Assembly: GCA_001778875.1 (NCBI GenBank)
Contig: MFIK01000010.1
Span: forward strand, 4,936 to 48,633
Length of the DNA: 43,698 nucleotides
Direction of reading: 5' to 3'
Origin: Candidatus Giovannonibacteria bacterium RIFCSPLOWO2_02_FULL_43_54
Lineage (GTDB): Bacteria; Patescibacteriota; Minisyncoccia; UBA11713; 2-01-FULL-45-33
In this document: positions 31,844 to 39,576 of the stretch, piece by piece
Position numbering within the stretch: the first letter of the stretch is position 1
How the letters are laid out: each line of letters begins with the position of its first letter
Translations under genes and position numbers: made by a program
Notes under the pieces: model-generated
Databases searched by the model: none
What the model was told of the DNA's origin: nothing
The model's input: the letters and a program-made list of their open reading frames with translations, nothing else

Positions 31844-31914
31844 CTTCCATCAAAGTTTTTATAAAATTATCTACTATGATATATCATGGTACTTTATGAA
31901 AATTTTGACGGGAG
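31844..31914 (+). repeat. Conserved-end inverted repeat D (71 bp)
   Basis: CTTCCATCAAAG (31844-31855) and TTTTGACGGGAG (31903-31914); one base (T to C) differs from the other right arms. The middle has AAAATT/AATTTT and TACTATGATATATCATGGTA. The last member of the series; 31915-31955 holds nothing I can name. Confidence 0.85.
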
Positions 31915-31955
31915 TACCGGAGGAAATTAAATAAAAATATACTAAAAAAGACTTT

Positions 31956-32312
31956 CTAAGCCCGTTTATCGATAGCGGCTTGGAGCTTTTCTTTCCATGT
32001 ATTTTGAGAATGGATTATCCTTTCGGCGCCCAAAGCCATAAGTTCTTTTTTTGTTTTTGCTTTTTCCGCGATGGGCTTCCAATATTTATTTAAAATTACC
32101 TCGCTTTCCGCTTTTGTAAATCGTGACGAAGGCGGTTTTTCAAAAACTTTTTCATCCACTTCGATCGGCTCCGACAAATCAACAACAAACGCGGCGTTGC
32201 CTTTGCGCTCATTTTCCAAAGCAATCGCTTTAGGGAAAACTGTTCCTCTATATCCATTGAACCCTTCGATTTCATTAACAAAACTGAACAAAGATTTTGG
32301 CTGATTTTCCAT
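31956..32312 (-). CDS. Hypothetical protein, 118 aa
   Basis: Family not recognised. The N-terminal half is a short beta-rich region (GYRGTVFPKAIALENERKGNAAFVVDLSEPIEV), the C-terminal half two charged helices (AESEVILNKYWKPIAEKAKTKKEL). GGAAAGG lies about 9 nt before the ATG, and a TATAAT (32370-32375, minus strand) with hairpin GTAAGC-CTA-GCTTAC in between suggests its own promoter and leader. It is convergent with the cassette-like region. Confidence 0.55.
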   Translation of the reverse strand: MENQPKSLFSFVNEIEGFNGYRGTVFPKAIALENERKGNAAFVVDLSEPIEVDEKVFEKPPSSRFTKAESEVILNKYWKPIAEKAKTKKELMALGAERIIHSQNTWKEKLQAAIDKRA

Positions 32313-32434
32313 GAACGGGAACCTTTCCGGATCAGGTAAGCTAGGCTTACTCTCTGGGCCGCTTCCATATTATAAATATTAACTTAATTTGGAATTTTTA
32401 GCAAATACTGCTATATTTTTCTGATGCTCCTGTC

Positions 32435-32507
32435 GTCCCCGCCTGCAACGCTATGCCAACCCGTATCGCTACGCGAAGCGTTGCTGGCGGGCGTAGCATT
32501 GCGGGCA
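32435..32507. repeat. 73-bp palindromic repeat, intergenic copy
   Basis: Begins GTCCCCGCCTGCAACGC and ends TAGCATTGCGGGCA; 71 of 73 bases match the copy inside cysS (41334-41406). Each copy folds on itself: GCAACGCTA-type left arm against TAGCATTGC right arm, and GCTACGC/GCGAAGC in the centre. Confidence 0.92.
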
Positions 32508-32549
32508 AGTAGTCTGGTTAGTCACGATTTTCTTGAAATTTTAATCCAC

Positions 32550-32624
32550 GGCCTCATCGTCTAGTCTGGTCTAGGACACACGGTTCTCATCCGTGGAACT
32601 CGGGTTCAAATCCCGATGAGGCCA
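32550..32624 (+). tRNA. tRNA-Glu (anticodon CTC)
   Basis: 75 nt. Acceptor GGCCTCA/TGAGGCC, D arm GTCTAGTCTGGTCTAGGAC, anticodon stem CACGG/CCGTG with loop TTCTCAT (anticodon CTC, reads GAG), T arm TCGGG-TTCAAAT-CCCGA, discriminator A. CCA is not encoded. Confidence 0.95.
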
Positions 32625-32691
32625 TATTTATAGAATGCATTTGATAAATCCAGGCGCGGGAGCTAAGGATAGGTCAGATACAGGTATTTGA

Positions 32692-33018
32692 ATGTTGCGA
32701 AAAGTTTTCTTTGATGTGGCTACGGATTTGATCAAACTTTACTTATTTTTTACCGGTCCATGGCGGCGAGCAAAGTTTTATACAGCATGGAATTTCTATC
32801 AACAGGATGATGTGTACCGCGAGCGACTGAGGGCTTTGGGCTTTAAATTTGCCGTCAGCGCTTTTTTGGACAGCAAGGCGAATCAAAAATATTGTCTAAA
32901 GATGGAGCTCCTGCGGCACCCCGAACTGAAATGGCGGATAATCTTTCTGCCGTGGACGATTGAGCGACCCGATATTTTCGACATTGCCACAAATTCCGGA
33001 ATTACTTCATACAGCTAA
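32692..33018 (+). CDS. Hypothetical protein, 108 aa
   Basis: Family not recognised. The N-terminus has a moderately hydrophobic helix (VATDLIKLYLFFTG), followed by a basic, aromatic-rich region (PWRRAKFYTAWNFYQQDDVYRERL). It ends directly at a strong terminator, and the frame fills the space between tRNA-Glu and that terminator. No clear ribosome binding site. Probably a real small gene. Confidence 0.5.
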   Translation: MLRKVFFDVATDLIKLYLFFTGPWRRAKFYTAWNFYQQDDVYRERLRALGFKFAVSAFLDSKANQKYCLKMELLRHPELKWRIIFLPWTIERPDIFDIATNSGITSYS

Positions 33019-33046
33019 AAAGCCCATCTGCAGTGGGGCTTTTTTA
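33017..33046 (+). terminator. Intrinsic terminator
   Basis: AAAAAGCCC (33017-33025), loop, GGGCTTTTT (33036-33044) and further T. It overlaps the stop codon of the 108-aa gene. Confidence 0.88.
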
Positions 33047-33074
33047 TTTAAATAAAAATGTTAAACTTAACATA

Positions 33075-34124
33075 ATGATGCTCTACATTATCTTAGCTTT
33101 GGCGGGAGGAATAGCGGTTGGTGCCATAATATTTTATTTTTTGGGAAAAAGAGGCGGACAAGATGAAGGCGGCGAAAAAGAATCGCAGGCGTTTTTGATG
33201 CTACAAAACCAGATAAATGAACTGCACCGCGCGGTGGATCAGAAAATGGGGGAGTCGACGAAAATAATGCAGCATCAGTTCGGCGAATCATCAAAACTTG
33301 TCCGCGACGTGACGGAACGTTTAACGAAATTGGACGAAACCAACCGCCAAGTTATAGGGTTTACCGACCAGCTGCAAAACCTGCAGGATATTTTGAAAAA
33401 CCCGAAACAAAGGGGTATTTTGGGTGAATATTATCTGGAAACCCTTTTAAAAAATGTTCTACCTCCGGGGAGCTATCAGATGCAGTATCCTTTCAAGGAC
33501 GGGACAATAGTGGACGCGGTTGTATTCGTTAAAGAAAAAATAATCCCAATAGATTCAAAATTTTCCATAGAAAACTATAACCGTCTCGTTGAAGAACGGG
33601 ACTCTAATGAAAAAGAAAGGCTGGAAAAATTATTCAAACAGGATTTAAAAAACAGGATAGATGAGACCGCAAAATACGTTAAACCCGAAGAAGGGACACT
33701 CGATTTTGCTTTTATGTTTATCCCGCACGAAGCGATTTACTACGATTTGCTCGTGGCACAGGTCGGTGCGGTGAAAGTGAATACGCGCGACCTTATTGAA
33801 TACGCTTTCAAAGAAAGGCACGTTATTATCGTCTCACCTACCTCATTTTTGGCTTATTTGCAGACTGTTTTGCAAGGATTAAAGGCGCTGCAAATCGAGG
33901 AATCTGCCAAAGAAATAAGACAGCGCGTGGAAGAATTGGGCAGGCATCTTATGAGCTACGAAGATTTTATGAATAAGATCGGTAAAAATTTAGGAACGAC
34001 TGTTTCCGCCTACAACAGCGCGTCAAAGGAATTCAAAAAAATAGATAAAGATGTCATGCGGATAACCGGAAAAGGGATTGAATCTGACCTCGGTCTGCTT
34101 GAAAAACCGGAGGAAACGGAGTAA
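33075..34124 (+). CDS. rmuC: RmuC-family DNA recombination protein
   Basis: 349 aa from ATG 33075. N-terminal membrane helix (about 4-24), coiled coil (about 35-110), then the RmuC nuclease-like core: NPKQRGILGEYYLETLL, GTIVDAVVFVKEKIIPIDSKFS (the D-x-K type core), LDFAFMFIPHEAIYYDLL and IIVSPTSFLAYLQT. RmuC limits inversion at repeats in E. coli; activity is inferred from the restriction-endonuclease-like fold. A longer frame to 33033 runs into the terminator and is unlikely. Confidence 0.9.
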   Translation: MMLYIILALAGGIAVGAIIFYFLGKRGGQDEGGEKESQAFLMLQNQINELHRAVDQKMGESTKIMQHQFGESSKLVRDVTERLTKLDETNRQVIGFTDQLQNLQDILKNPKQRGILGEYYLETLLKNVLPPGSYQMQYPFKDGTIVDAVVFVKEKIIPIDSKFSIENYNRLVEERDSNEKERLEKLFKQDLKNRIDETAKYVKPEEGTLDFAFMFIPHEAIYYDLLVAQVGAVKVNTRDLIEYAFKERHVIIVSPTSFLAYLQTVLQGLKALQIEESAKEIRQRVEELGRHLMSYEDFMNKIGKNLGTTVSAYNSASKEFKKIDKDVMRITGKGIESDLGLLEKPEETE

Positions 34125-34157
34125 ACTAAATGCAGATATCGCATTCAGGGAGGGGAA

Positions 34158-34346
34158 ATGGCCGCAAGGCGGTTTAAAAATAAAAAAACGTTAAAGAAAA
34201 AGCATAGGAATTTTGCCCAAATGATAAAGTACGCAAGCCCGCGAGAAATCGAAAAAATATTAAAACGAGTGAGTAAGATTATTAATGAGCTAAACAAAAC
34301 AAGAAAAGTAAAGCCATCATCACTAAAACGCCCAATGGACATGTAG
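34158..34346 (+). CDS. Small basic protein, 62 aa
   Basis: ATG 34158 preceded by GGGAGGGG. Very basic: MAARRFKNKKTLKKKHRNF, then a helix PREIEKILKRVSKIINELNK and a basic tail. It could bind RNA or DNA, but no family is recognised. The stop codon lies inside the stem of a terminator, and the strong ribosome binding site supports a real gene. Confidence 0.6.
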   Translation: MAARRFKNKKTLKKKHRNFAQMIKYASPREIEKILKRVSKIINELNKTRKVKPSSLKRPMDM

Positions 34347-34358
34347 GGCGTTTTGTTT
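34325..34358 (+). terminator. Intrinsic terminator overlapping the 62-aa gene
   Basis: AAAACGCCC (34325-34333) pairs with GGGCGTTTT (34346-34354), followed by GTTTT. Confidence 0.88.
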
Positions 34359-34388
34359 TAACTTTTGTTTAGATGCTATATTACAAAT

Positions 34389-36365
34389 ATGCCTAGATCA
34401 GCGGAATCTAAAAATTGGGGATTTGATGTGAAGAATCTGGATAAGAGCGTCCGTCCGCAGAATGATTTTTTCCGGTTCGCCAACGGCGGATGGCTGAAGA
34501 AAAATCCTATCCCACACGACGAGAGCAATTGGGGGTCTTTTTATCTTTTGCGGAAGGCGAGCGATGAAGCGCTCAGCAATATTCTGGAGGGCTCCAAACG
34601 CAAGAACGCAGCTCACGGATCAAATCTCCGGAAGGTGCGCGATTATTATCTGAGCGCGATGAATGAGAAAAAGCTCAACAAAGAGGGTGCGGAGCCTCTT
34701 CACAAATTCTTTGACATGATAGACAACCTTAAAAACTCGGATGATGTTGTTGCACTGTCTGCATATTTCCGGCGGATAGGCATTTCCTCGCTGTGGCGGG
34801 TTGATGCCGACCAGGACATGAAAGATAAGAGCATCGTGGCGCTGTATTTGGAACAAAGCGGACTGGGGCTCCCCGACAGGGACTATTATCTTAAAACAGA
34901 TACGAAATCGAAAGAGATTAGACAAAAGTACGTCGCGCATATTGATAAAATGCACAAGATTGTCTTTGGCCGGAACCGGAATCCTGAAAAAGCCTCTTTT
35001 ACGATAATGAACATAGAAACACGGCTCGCCGAAGCTTCAATGACAATGGTTGAGCGAAGAGACTACGAAAAGCAGTACAATAAAATGCGCTTAGCCGGGC
35101 TCCGACGCCTTGCCCCGAATATTGACTGGGTAAAATATTTTTCCGTCATCGGCGCGCACGCAAAAGGACAGCTTATAGTGATGCAGCCGTTATTTATCAA
35201 AACGGCGGGAAAAATGCTTTCAGATATTCCGCCGGAAAATTGGAAGCATTATTTCAAGTGGAAAGTTATAAGTGCGTTCGCGGGCTATTTGAGCGACAAA
35301 CTGGCCGATGAGCGTTTCAATTTTTTCGGGAAAGTTCTTTCCGGCCAAAAAAAGATGAAACCGCGATGGAGACGGGCCACAAACGAAATAGATTCGGCTT
35401 TGGGAGAAGCGCTCGGAGAGCTCTATGTCGCGGAGCATTTTCCGGAAAAAGCGAAGAAAAGTATCAATAAACTTGTGGATAATCTGATTTCCTCATACCG
35501 CGAGCGGCTAAAAGCGCTCGATTGGATGGAAAAAACAACCAAGAAAAAAGCTCTCGAAAAACTCGCGGCATTTACCAGAAAACTCGGATATCCGGATAAG
35601 TGGAGAAATTATGGCAAGCTGAATATTTCGCCCCACTCTTATCTGGAAAACCATATCGCGTCGTACACATTTGAATTTAAGCGCAGTATGAAAAAAATAG
35701 GTAAACGTCCTGACAAAAAAGAATGGGGGATGACGCCGCCCACAGTGAACGCTTATAATAATTTCCTTTTCAACGAAATAGTTTTTCCCGCAGGCATAAT
35801 GCAGCCGCCGTTCTTTGATCCTAACGCGGACGATTCCGTGAACTACGGCGCGATAGGCGCCGTAATCGGACATGAGTTGACACACGGGTTCGACGACAAA
35901 GGAAGCATGTTCGATAAGAACGGCGAAATGAAAAATTGGTGGGAGAAAAAGGATAGAAAACTTTTTCTGAAAAAAGCTCAAGGCTTGATTAGTCAATTCA
36001 ACAAATATGAGGCGCTTCCGGGAGTATATGTCAACGGCAAGCTGACGCTGGGAGAAAACATTGCCGATTTGGGAGGGCTTGTAATCGCGTTCCGTGCTTA
36101 TCAAAAAACGATCCGGGAAAAAGAACGGAAAATTATTGGCGGATTTACCCCGGAGCAGAGATTTTTCCTGGGAGCGGCATACGCGGAGTGCGGGCAGGCG
36201 AGGGAAGCCGCACTAAGGCAACAAATCAATACAGACCCACATTCGCCGTCTGAAGCAAGAGTAAATTTACCGCTTGCGAATATGACAGAATTTTATGATG
36301 CTTTCGGCGTTAAAAAAGGCGACAAAATGTGGCGCCCCGAAAAAGACAGGGTTGTCATTTGGTAA
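34389..36365 (+). CDS. M13 family zinc endopeptidase (neprilysin/PepO-like)
   Basis: 658 aa. Zinc motif HELTH (495-499) in GAVIGHELTHGFDD, third ligand Glu556 in GENIADLGG, and substrate motif VNAYNN (the family usually has NAYY). N-terminal NDFFRFANGGWLKKNPIP is typical. No signal peptide or membrane anchor, so a cytoplasmic oligopeptidase like PepO. The C-terminus KGDKMWRPEKDRVVIW lacks the conserved Cys-x-x-W ending of secreted members. ATG 34389 has TATATT 6 nt upstream (34377-34382), so leaderless; an upstream in-frame start at 34365 would include the -10. Confidence 0.93.
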   Translation: MPRSAESKNWGFDVKNLDKSVRPQNDFFRFANGGWLKKNPIPHDESNWGSFYLLRKASDEALSNILEGSKRKNAAHGSNLRKVRDYYLSAMNEKKLNKEGAEPLHKFFDMIDNLKNSDDVVALSAYFRRIGISSLWRVDADQDMKDKSIVALYLEQSGLGLPDRDYYLKTDTKSKEIRQKYVAHIDKMHKIVFGRNRNPEKASFTIMNIETRLAEASMTMVERRDYEKQYNKMRLAGLRRLAPNIDWVKYFSVIGAHAKGQLIVMQPLFIKTAGKMLSDIPPENWKHYFKWKVISAFAGYLSDKLADERFNFFGKVLSGQKKMKPRWRRATNEIDSALGEALGELYVAEHFPEKAKKSINKLVDNLISSYRERLKALDWMEKTTKKKALEKLAAFTRKLGYPDKWRNYGKLNISPHSYLENHIASYTFEFKRSMKKIGKRPDKKEWGMTPPTVNAYNNFLFNEIVFPAGIMQPPFFDPNADDSVNYGAIGAVIGHELTHGFDDKGSMFDKNGEMKNWWEKKDRKLFLKKAQGLISQFNKYEALPGVYVNGKLTLGENIADLGGLVIAFRAYQKTIREKERKIIGGFTPEQRFFLGAAYAECGQAREAALRQQINTDPHSPSEARVNLPLANMTEFYDAFGVKKGDKMWRPEKDRVVIW

Positions 36366-36403
36366 ATTCAATGTTAATCTTCATTTAGAAAAAGGAAGTA
36401 CAG

Positions 36404-36604
36404 TTGAAATATCAGCGACCATTTTTAACGGATGAAGAAATAGAAAAAATCGCCCAAAATTTAGCTGAATATCTCAAAGATCCGGACAGCAAAGAATCAA
36501 CAATAAAATTCTTAAAAGCTGCGCGTGAACGCATCGAGGCATCAAGAGAAATGTGGCGCAAGGCCCACGAATTTCCGCCGGACATTCTAACCCGCCGCTA
36601 TTGA
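36404..36604 (+). CDS. Small helical protein, 66 aa
   Basis: TTG start with AAGGAAG 7 nt upstream. A charged two-helix protein (DEEIEKIAQNLAEYLKDPDSKES, then FLKAARERIEASREMWRKA). Family not recognised. Its 3' end is part of a terminator stem. It may be co-transcribed with the M13 peptidase gene 38 bp upstream. Confidence 0.55.
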   Translation: MKYQRPFLTDEEIEKIAQNLAEYLKDPDSKESTIKFLKAARERIEASREMWRKAHEFPPDILTRRY

Positions 36605-36622
36605 TATAGCGGCTTTTCTTTT
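36594..36622 (+). terminator. Intrinsic terminator
   Basis: GCCGCTA (36594-36600) pairs with TAGCGGC (36607-36613), followed by a T-rich run. Confidence 0.85.
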
Positions 36623-36678
36623 TTATTAGTCTGTGCTAGCATTCGTATATTAGTATTTATTCGTAATTTCGTAACCTT

Positions 36679-36987
36679 ATGAAATTAGCTGTAATTGAGA
36701 CCGGCGGGAAGCAGTACCTGGTTTCCGCGGGCCAAAAAATAATGGTGGAAAAGCTCGACGGTAAGACCGGCGAAAAATTAACTTTTGATAAAGTTCTGAT
36801 GTTGGCTGACGGCGATAAAGTTGAAGTAGGCAAGCCGTATTTGGCCGGCAAAAATGTGATTGCGGAACTTACTGAACAAAAGCGCCTTCCCAAAGTCATT
36901 ACCTACAAATATCATTCAAAGAACCGCTACAGAAATAAAAAAGGCCACAGACAATCTGTGACCTTGGTAAAGATACTTTCTGTTTAA
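36679..36987 (+). CDS. rplU: Ribosomal protein bL21
   Basis: 102 aa, normal size. LAVIETGGKQYLVSAGQKI at the N-terminus and VITYKYHSKNRYRNKKGHRQ near the C-terminus are the conserved L21 blocks. The usual partner rpmA (bL27) does not follow; the next gene is on the opposite strand and overlaps by 4 bp. Confidence 0.97.
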   Translation: MKLAVIETGGKQYLVSAGQKIMVEKLDGKTGEKLTFDKVLMLADGDKVEVGKPYLAGKNVIAELTEQKRLPKVITYKYHSKNRYRNKKGHRQSVTLVKILSV

Positions 36988-37283
36988 GGATGCAGTAAAA
37001 ACGGAGAAAATTGGCCGTTTGAATCTAGAACTTCTCCGTATAAAAATTGCTTATCGATATGCCGATGGGTGTTTTTGGTTTCAATCAACCATCTTTTGTT
37101 TTCGCACCTCAATGCACCTATAGCATTACCAACGCCTAAAACTATATGCAACCTGTCCCGTACCTGCTTATCACGAATATCAAAAGTTATGTACGAACTT
37201 TTATATGCGTCATTGTATTGAACATGTACAACCGGGAACCAATCAGCTAACCTTGCGCCGTTAAATCTGATTTCAAAGGTCAT
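36984..37283 (-). CDS. Hypothetical protein, 99 aa
   Basis: Family not recognised. A beta-rich pattern (MTFEIRFNGARLADWFPVVHVQYND, then SSYITFDIRDKQVRDRLHIVLGVG) suggests a small barrel or sandwich domain; no membrane segment. GAAGGGGGG lies about 6 nt before the ATG, which supports a real gene. It lies 34 bp downstream of recR and may be co-transcribed with it. Confidence 0.55.
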   Translation of the reverse strand: MTFEIRFNGARLADWFPVVHVQYNDAYKSSYITFDIRDKQVRDRLHIVLGVGNAIGALRCENKRWLIETKNTHRHIDKQFLYGEVLDSNGQFSPFLLHP

Positions 37284-37317
37284 TTTTAACCCCCCTTCTC
37301 ATAAGATTCAAGCATTC

Positions 37318-38070
37318 CTACCTCCTATTGTCAAGGGCGTTGCGGAGGGTCATCTCGTCCGCGTATTCCAACTCAATACCTGTTGAAAGACCGCGTGCCA
37401 GACGCGTAATTTTCACTTTTAAGGGCTCTAATACGCGGGTTATGTAGTTTGACGTGAATTCGCCTAATTTAGTGGGGGAGAGGGCGAGGATTATTTCAAG
37501 GCTCGCAATGTCACTTGCCTCGGCGCCAGATTTTGCAAGGACACGCATATCTCGCTGCTGCGAGATTGCTCTGCTCGCGCCGTCGCGCTGCGCAAGGTCT
37601 TGCAAAACCTGTGCCTTCGGCATCGTGTTTAAGCGCCCGTTTTTTCCGGAATGTTCAGTATTTACGCGCTCAAATAATTTTTTGATCCTCTCGCGAACCA
37701 AGCCTTTTTCTTCCAAAGGATCGATCATGCCGCCCAAAATGTGGTAAAGCCCATCGTAAACTCCCGCTCGCTCCATATTTAAAAGATCGCTATCTTTTTC
37801 CAAGACCATTATTTTATTCTTGTCGCGCTTGGAATTTAGGCCACAGAACGAGCATATTTTTTCGCCGTTTTTAACCGAAAACGCGCGGAAGCAAATGTTA
37901 CATCTTTTTAAATGTTTGGGGATTTCCGCGATTGCGTTGGAGAGCTCATTTTGCTCATCGTCCGTAAAATCCAAAAGCGCCCACAAAAATCTATTTGCCT
38001 GCCGCGGACCTATTCCCGGAAGTTTTTCCAGAAGTTTCCTTAAATGATTAAAAAAATCCGATCCCACCAA
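37318..38070 (-). CDS. recR: Recombination mediator RecR with an in-frame insertion
   Basis: 250 aa against the usual ~200. Helix-hairpin-helix GIGPRQA (19-25), zinc finger Cys57, Cys60, Cys73 and Cys76 (CNIC, CSFC), Toprim region from about residue 85 (IMVLEKDSDLLNMER), and Walker-B-like IILALSPT. About 30-35 extra residues (around 147-182, KAQVLQDLAQRD ... DMRVLAKSGAEA) lie inside the Toprim domain and are encoded by a palindromic element related to one in cysS. The frame stays open, so the protein is probably functional. RecR acts with RecO in gap repair. Confidence 0.93.
   Translation of the reverse strand: MVGSDFFNHLRKLLEKLPGIGPRQANRFLWALLDFTDDEQNELSNAIAEIPKHLKRCNICFRAFSVKNGEKICSFCGLNSKRDKNKIMVLEKDSDLLNMERAGVYDGLYHILGGMIDPLEEKGLVRERIKKLFERVNTEHSGKNGRLNTMPKAQVLQDLAQRDGASRAISQQRDMRVLAKSGAEASDIASLEIILALSPTKLGEFTSNYITRVLEPLKVKITRLARGLSTGIELEYADEMTLRNALDNRR
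37531..37624. repeat. Palindromic element inside recR
   Basis: TTTTGCAAG (37531-37539) and CTTGCAAAA (37599-37607) are perfect inverted arms. AAGGACAC next to the first and GTGCCTT next to the second form an overlapping second pair. An extra inner hairpin TCTCGC-TGCT-GCGAGA (37550-37565) is absent from the cysS copy. Confidence 0.75.
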
Positions 38071-38119
38071 ACTATTTTAGCATATTATCGAGAAGCCAAG
38101 AACCTTGCTTCGAAGATGG

Positions 38120-39502
38120 TTATTCAAAATTGCGTTCGAGAGGGGAGAAGCTGACTTTTTCTTGGTTGAAGTACAGCGTCACTTTGCCCAACGGGCCGTT
38201 CCTGTGCTTCTCGACCAGAATATCCGCCTGGTTCGGCCGGTCCGAGTTTTCTTTAACTCTATCCTCGCGGTGAATGAACATGACGACGTCCGCGTCCTGC
38301 TCGATTGCTCCGGAATCGCGGAGGTCGGAGAGCTGTGGTTTTTTATTTGGACGGTTTTCAATTTGCCGGTTTAATTGCGAAAGTGCCAAAACCGGAACAT
38401 TAAGTTCGCGCGCCAATCCTTTTAGCGACCGCGAAATTTCCGTAATCTGCTGAACCATGCTTTCTGATTGGGTTCTTGGCACCATAAGCTGAAGGTAGTC
38501 CACAACTATCAATCCGAGGCCCTTTTCCGCCTTCAGCCTCCTTGCTTTGGCCCGCATCTGCATAATATTTATGGATGCCTCATCATCAATGTACAAAGGC
38601 GCGTTTTTCAAATTATCAAGACTATCGCGTATCCTTTGAAAATCTTCGCTCTGCGAAGAAAGTCTTCCGGTGCGCAACTTCCAAAGATCAACATTGGCTT
38701 CGGCGGAAATTAACCGGTCGGTTATCTGGTCAACGGACATTTCCAGAGAAAAAATTCCCGTCGGGATCTTTTCGCGCATGGCGGCGTGCCGCGCGATATC
38801 CATTGCGAGCGTTGTTTTACCGAGAGACGGGCGGGCCGCGAGAATTATCAGGTCGGATTTTTGCAAGCCGGATAAAAGATTATCGAGTTCGCGGAAACCG
38901 GTGGGAACGCCTCGCAAAGCGCCGTCTCCTGCGTTGTTATGAAGCTTGTCTATCCTTTCCCATGCTTCCTCCAGCGCCGCGGAAACCGGCATGAATCCTT
39001 TGATAAGGGATTTATGGGCGATTTGAAAAACTTTTTGCTCGGCGTCGTCTAAAAGAGTGTCTATGTCGCCATCTTCCTGGTATCCCAATTGTGAAATATC
39101 GTGAGAAACCGAAATCAGATCGCGTAAAATTTTCTTTTTCTTGATTATTTCGGCATAATAGGTTGCGTTTGAGGCGGTTGGCACGCTGTTTACCAGATTG
39201 GTAAGGTAAGACTGGCCACCGATGTCTTCAAGTTTTTTGGATTCTTTGAGCGAATTTGAAACGGAGAGGATATCTATGGGTTTTTGCTTTTCAAAAAGCG
39301 CCAACATCGCGTCAAAGACCATCCGGTGCTCCGGTTTATAAAAATCTTCACCTCCCAAAATATCCACTATCTTGTCCATTGCGCTCCCATCCAACAAAAT
39401 CGAACCCAACAGAGAAATTTCCGCTTCAACTTGCTGTGGCGGCATTCTTGAGACTGAAAATGGCGAAAGGATTTGTGCCATTAATTTAATCTTAGAGTCC
39501 AT
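38120..39502 (-). CDS. dnaB: Replicative DNA helicase
   Basis: 460 aa, normal for DnaB. N-terminal DnaG-interacting domain (PPQQVEAEISLLGSILLDG), linker helix, then the RecA-like domain with Walker A ARPSLGKTT (223-231), IPTGIFSLEMS, Walker B GLIVVDYLQLM, and LALSQLNRQIENR with SGAIEQDADVVMFIHRE. No intein. It lies 49 bp upstream of recR on the same strand. Confidence 0.97.
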   Translation of the reverse strand: MDSKIKLMAQILSPFSVSRMPPQQVEAEISLLGSILLDGSAMDKIVDILGGEDFYKPEHRMVFDAMLALFEKQKPIDILSVSNSLKESKKLEDIGGQSYLTNLVNSVPTASNATYYAEIIKKKKILRDLISVSHDISQLGYQEDGDIDTLLDDAEQKVFQIAHKSLIKGFMPVSAALEEAWERIDKLHNNAGDGALRGVPTGFRELDNLLSGLQKSDLIILAARPSLGKTTLAMDIARHAAMREKIPTGIFSLEMSVDQITDRLISAEANVDLWKLRTGRLSSQSEDFQRIRDSLDNLKNAPLYIDDEASINIMQMRAKARRLKAEKGLGLIVVDYLQLMVPRTQSESMVQQITEISRSLKGLARELNVPVLALSQLNRQIENRPNKKPQLSDLRDSGAIEQDADVVMFIHREDRVKENSDRPNQADILVEKHRNGPLGKVTLYFNQEKVSFSPLERNFE

Positions 39503-39576
39503 AAATCAAAAAAGCAACAACCGGAAAAAGTGTAAAAGCAGTGCATAGCCGTGTCGCACAATGTTATAATACAAAT

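Noticed and set aside
29397-31914. CRISPR array
   Set aside because: The repeated ends are spaced 200-1150 bp apart, the intervals hold genes and the repeats are inverted pairs, not short direct repeats with uniform spacers.
29397-31914. Canonical integron attC sites
   Set aside because: No RYYYAAC/GTTRRRY boxes at the ends and no tyrosine recombinase in the window; only the general layout is similar.
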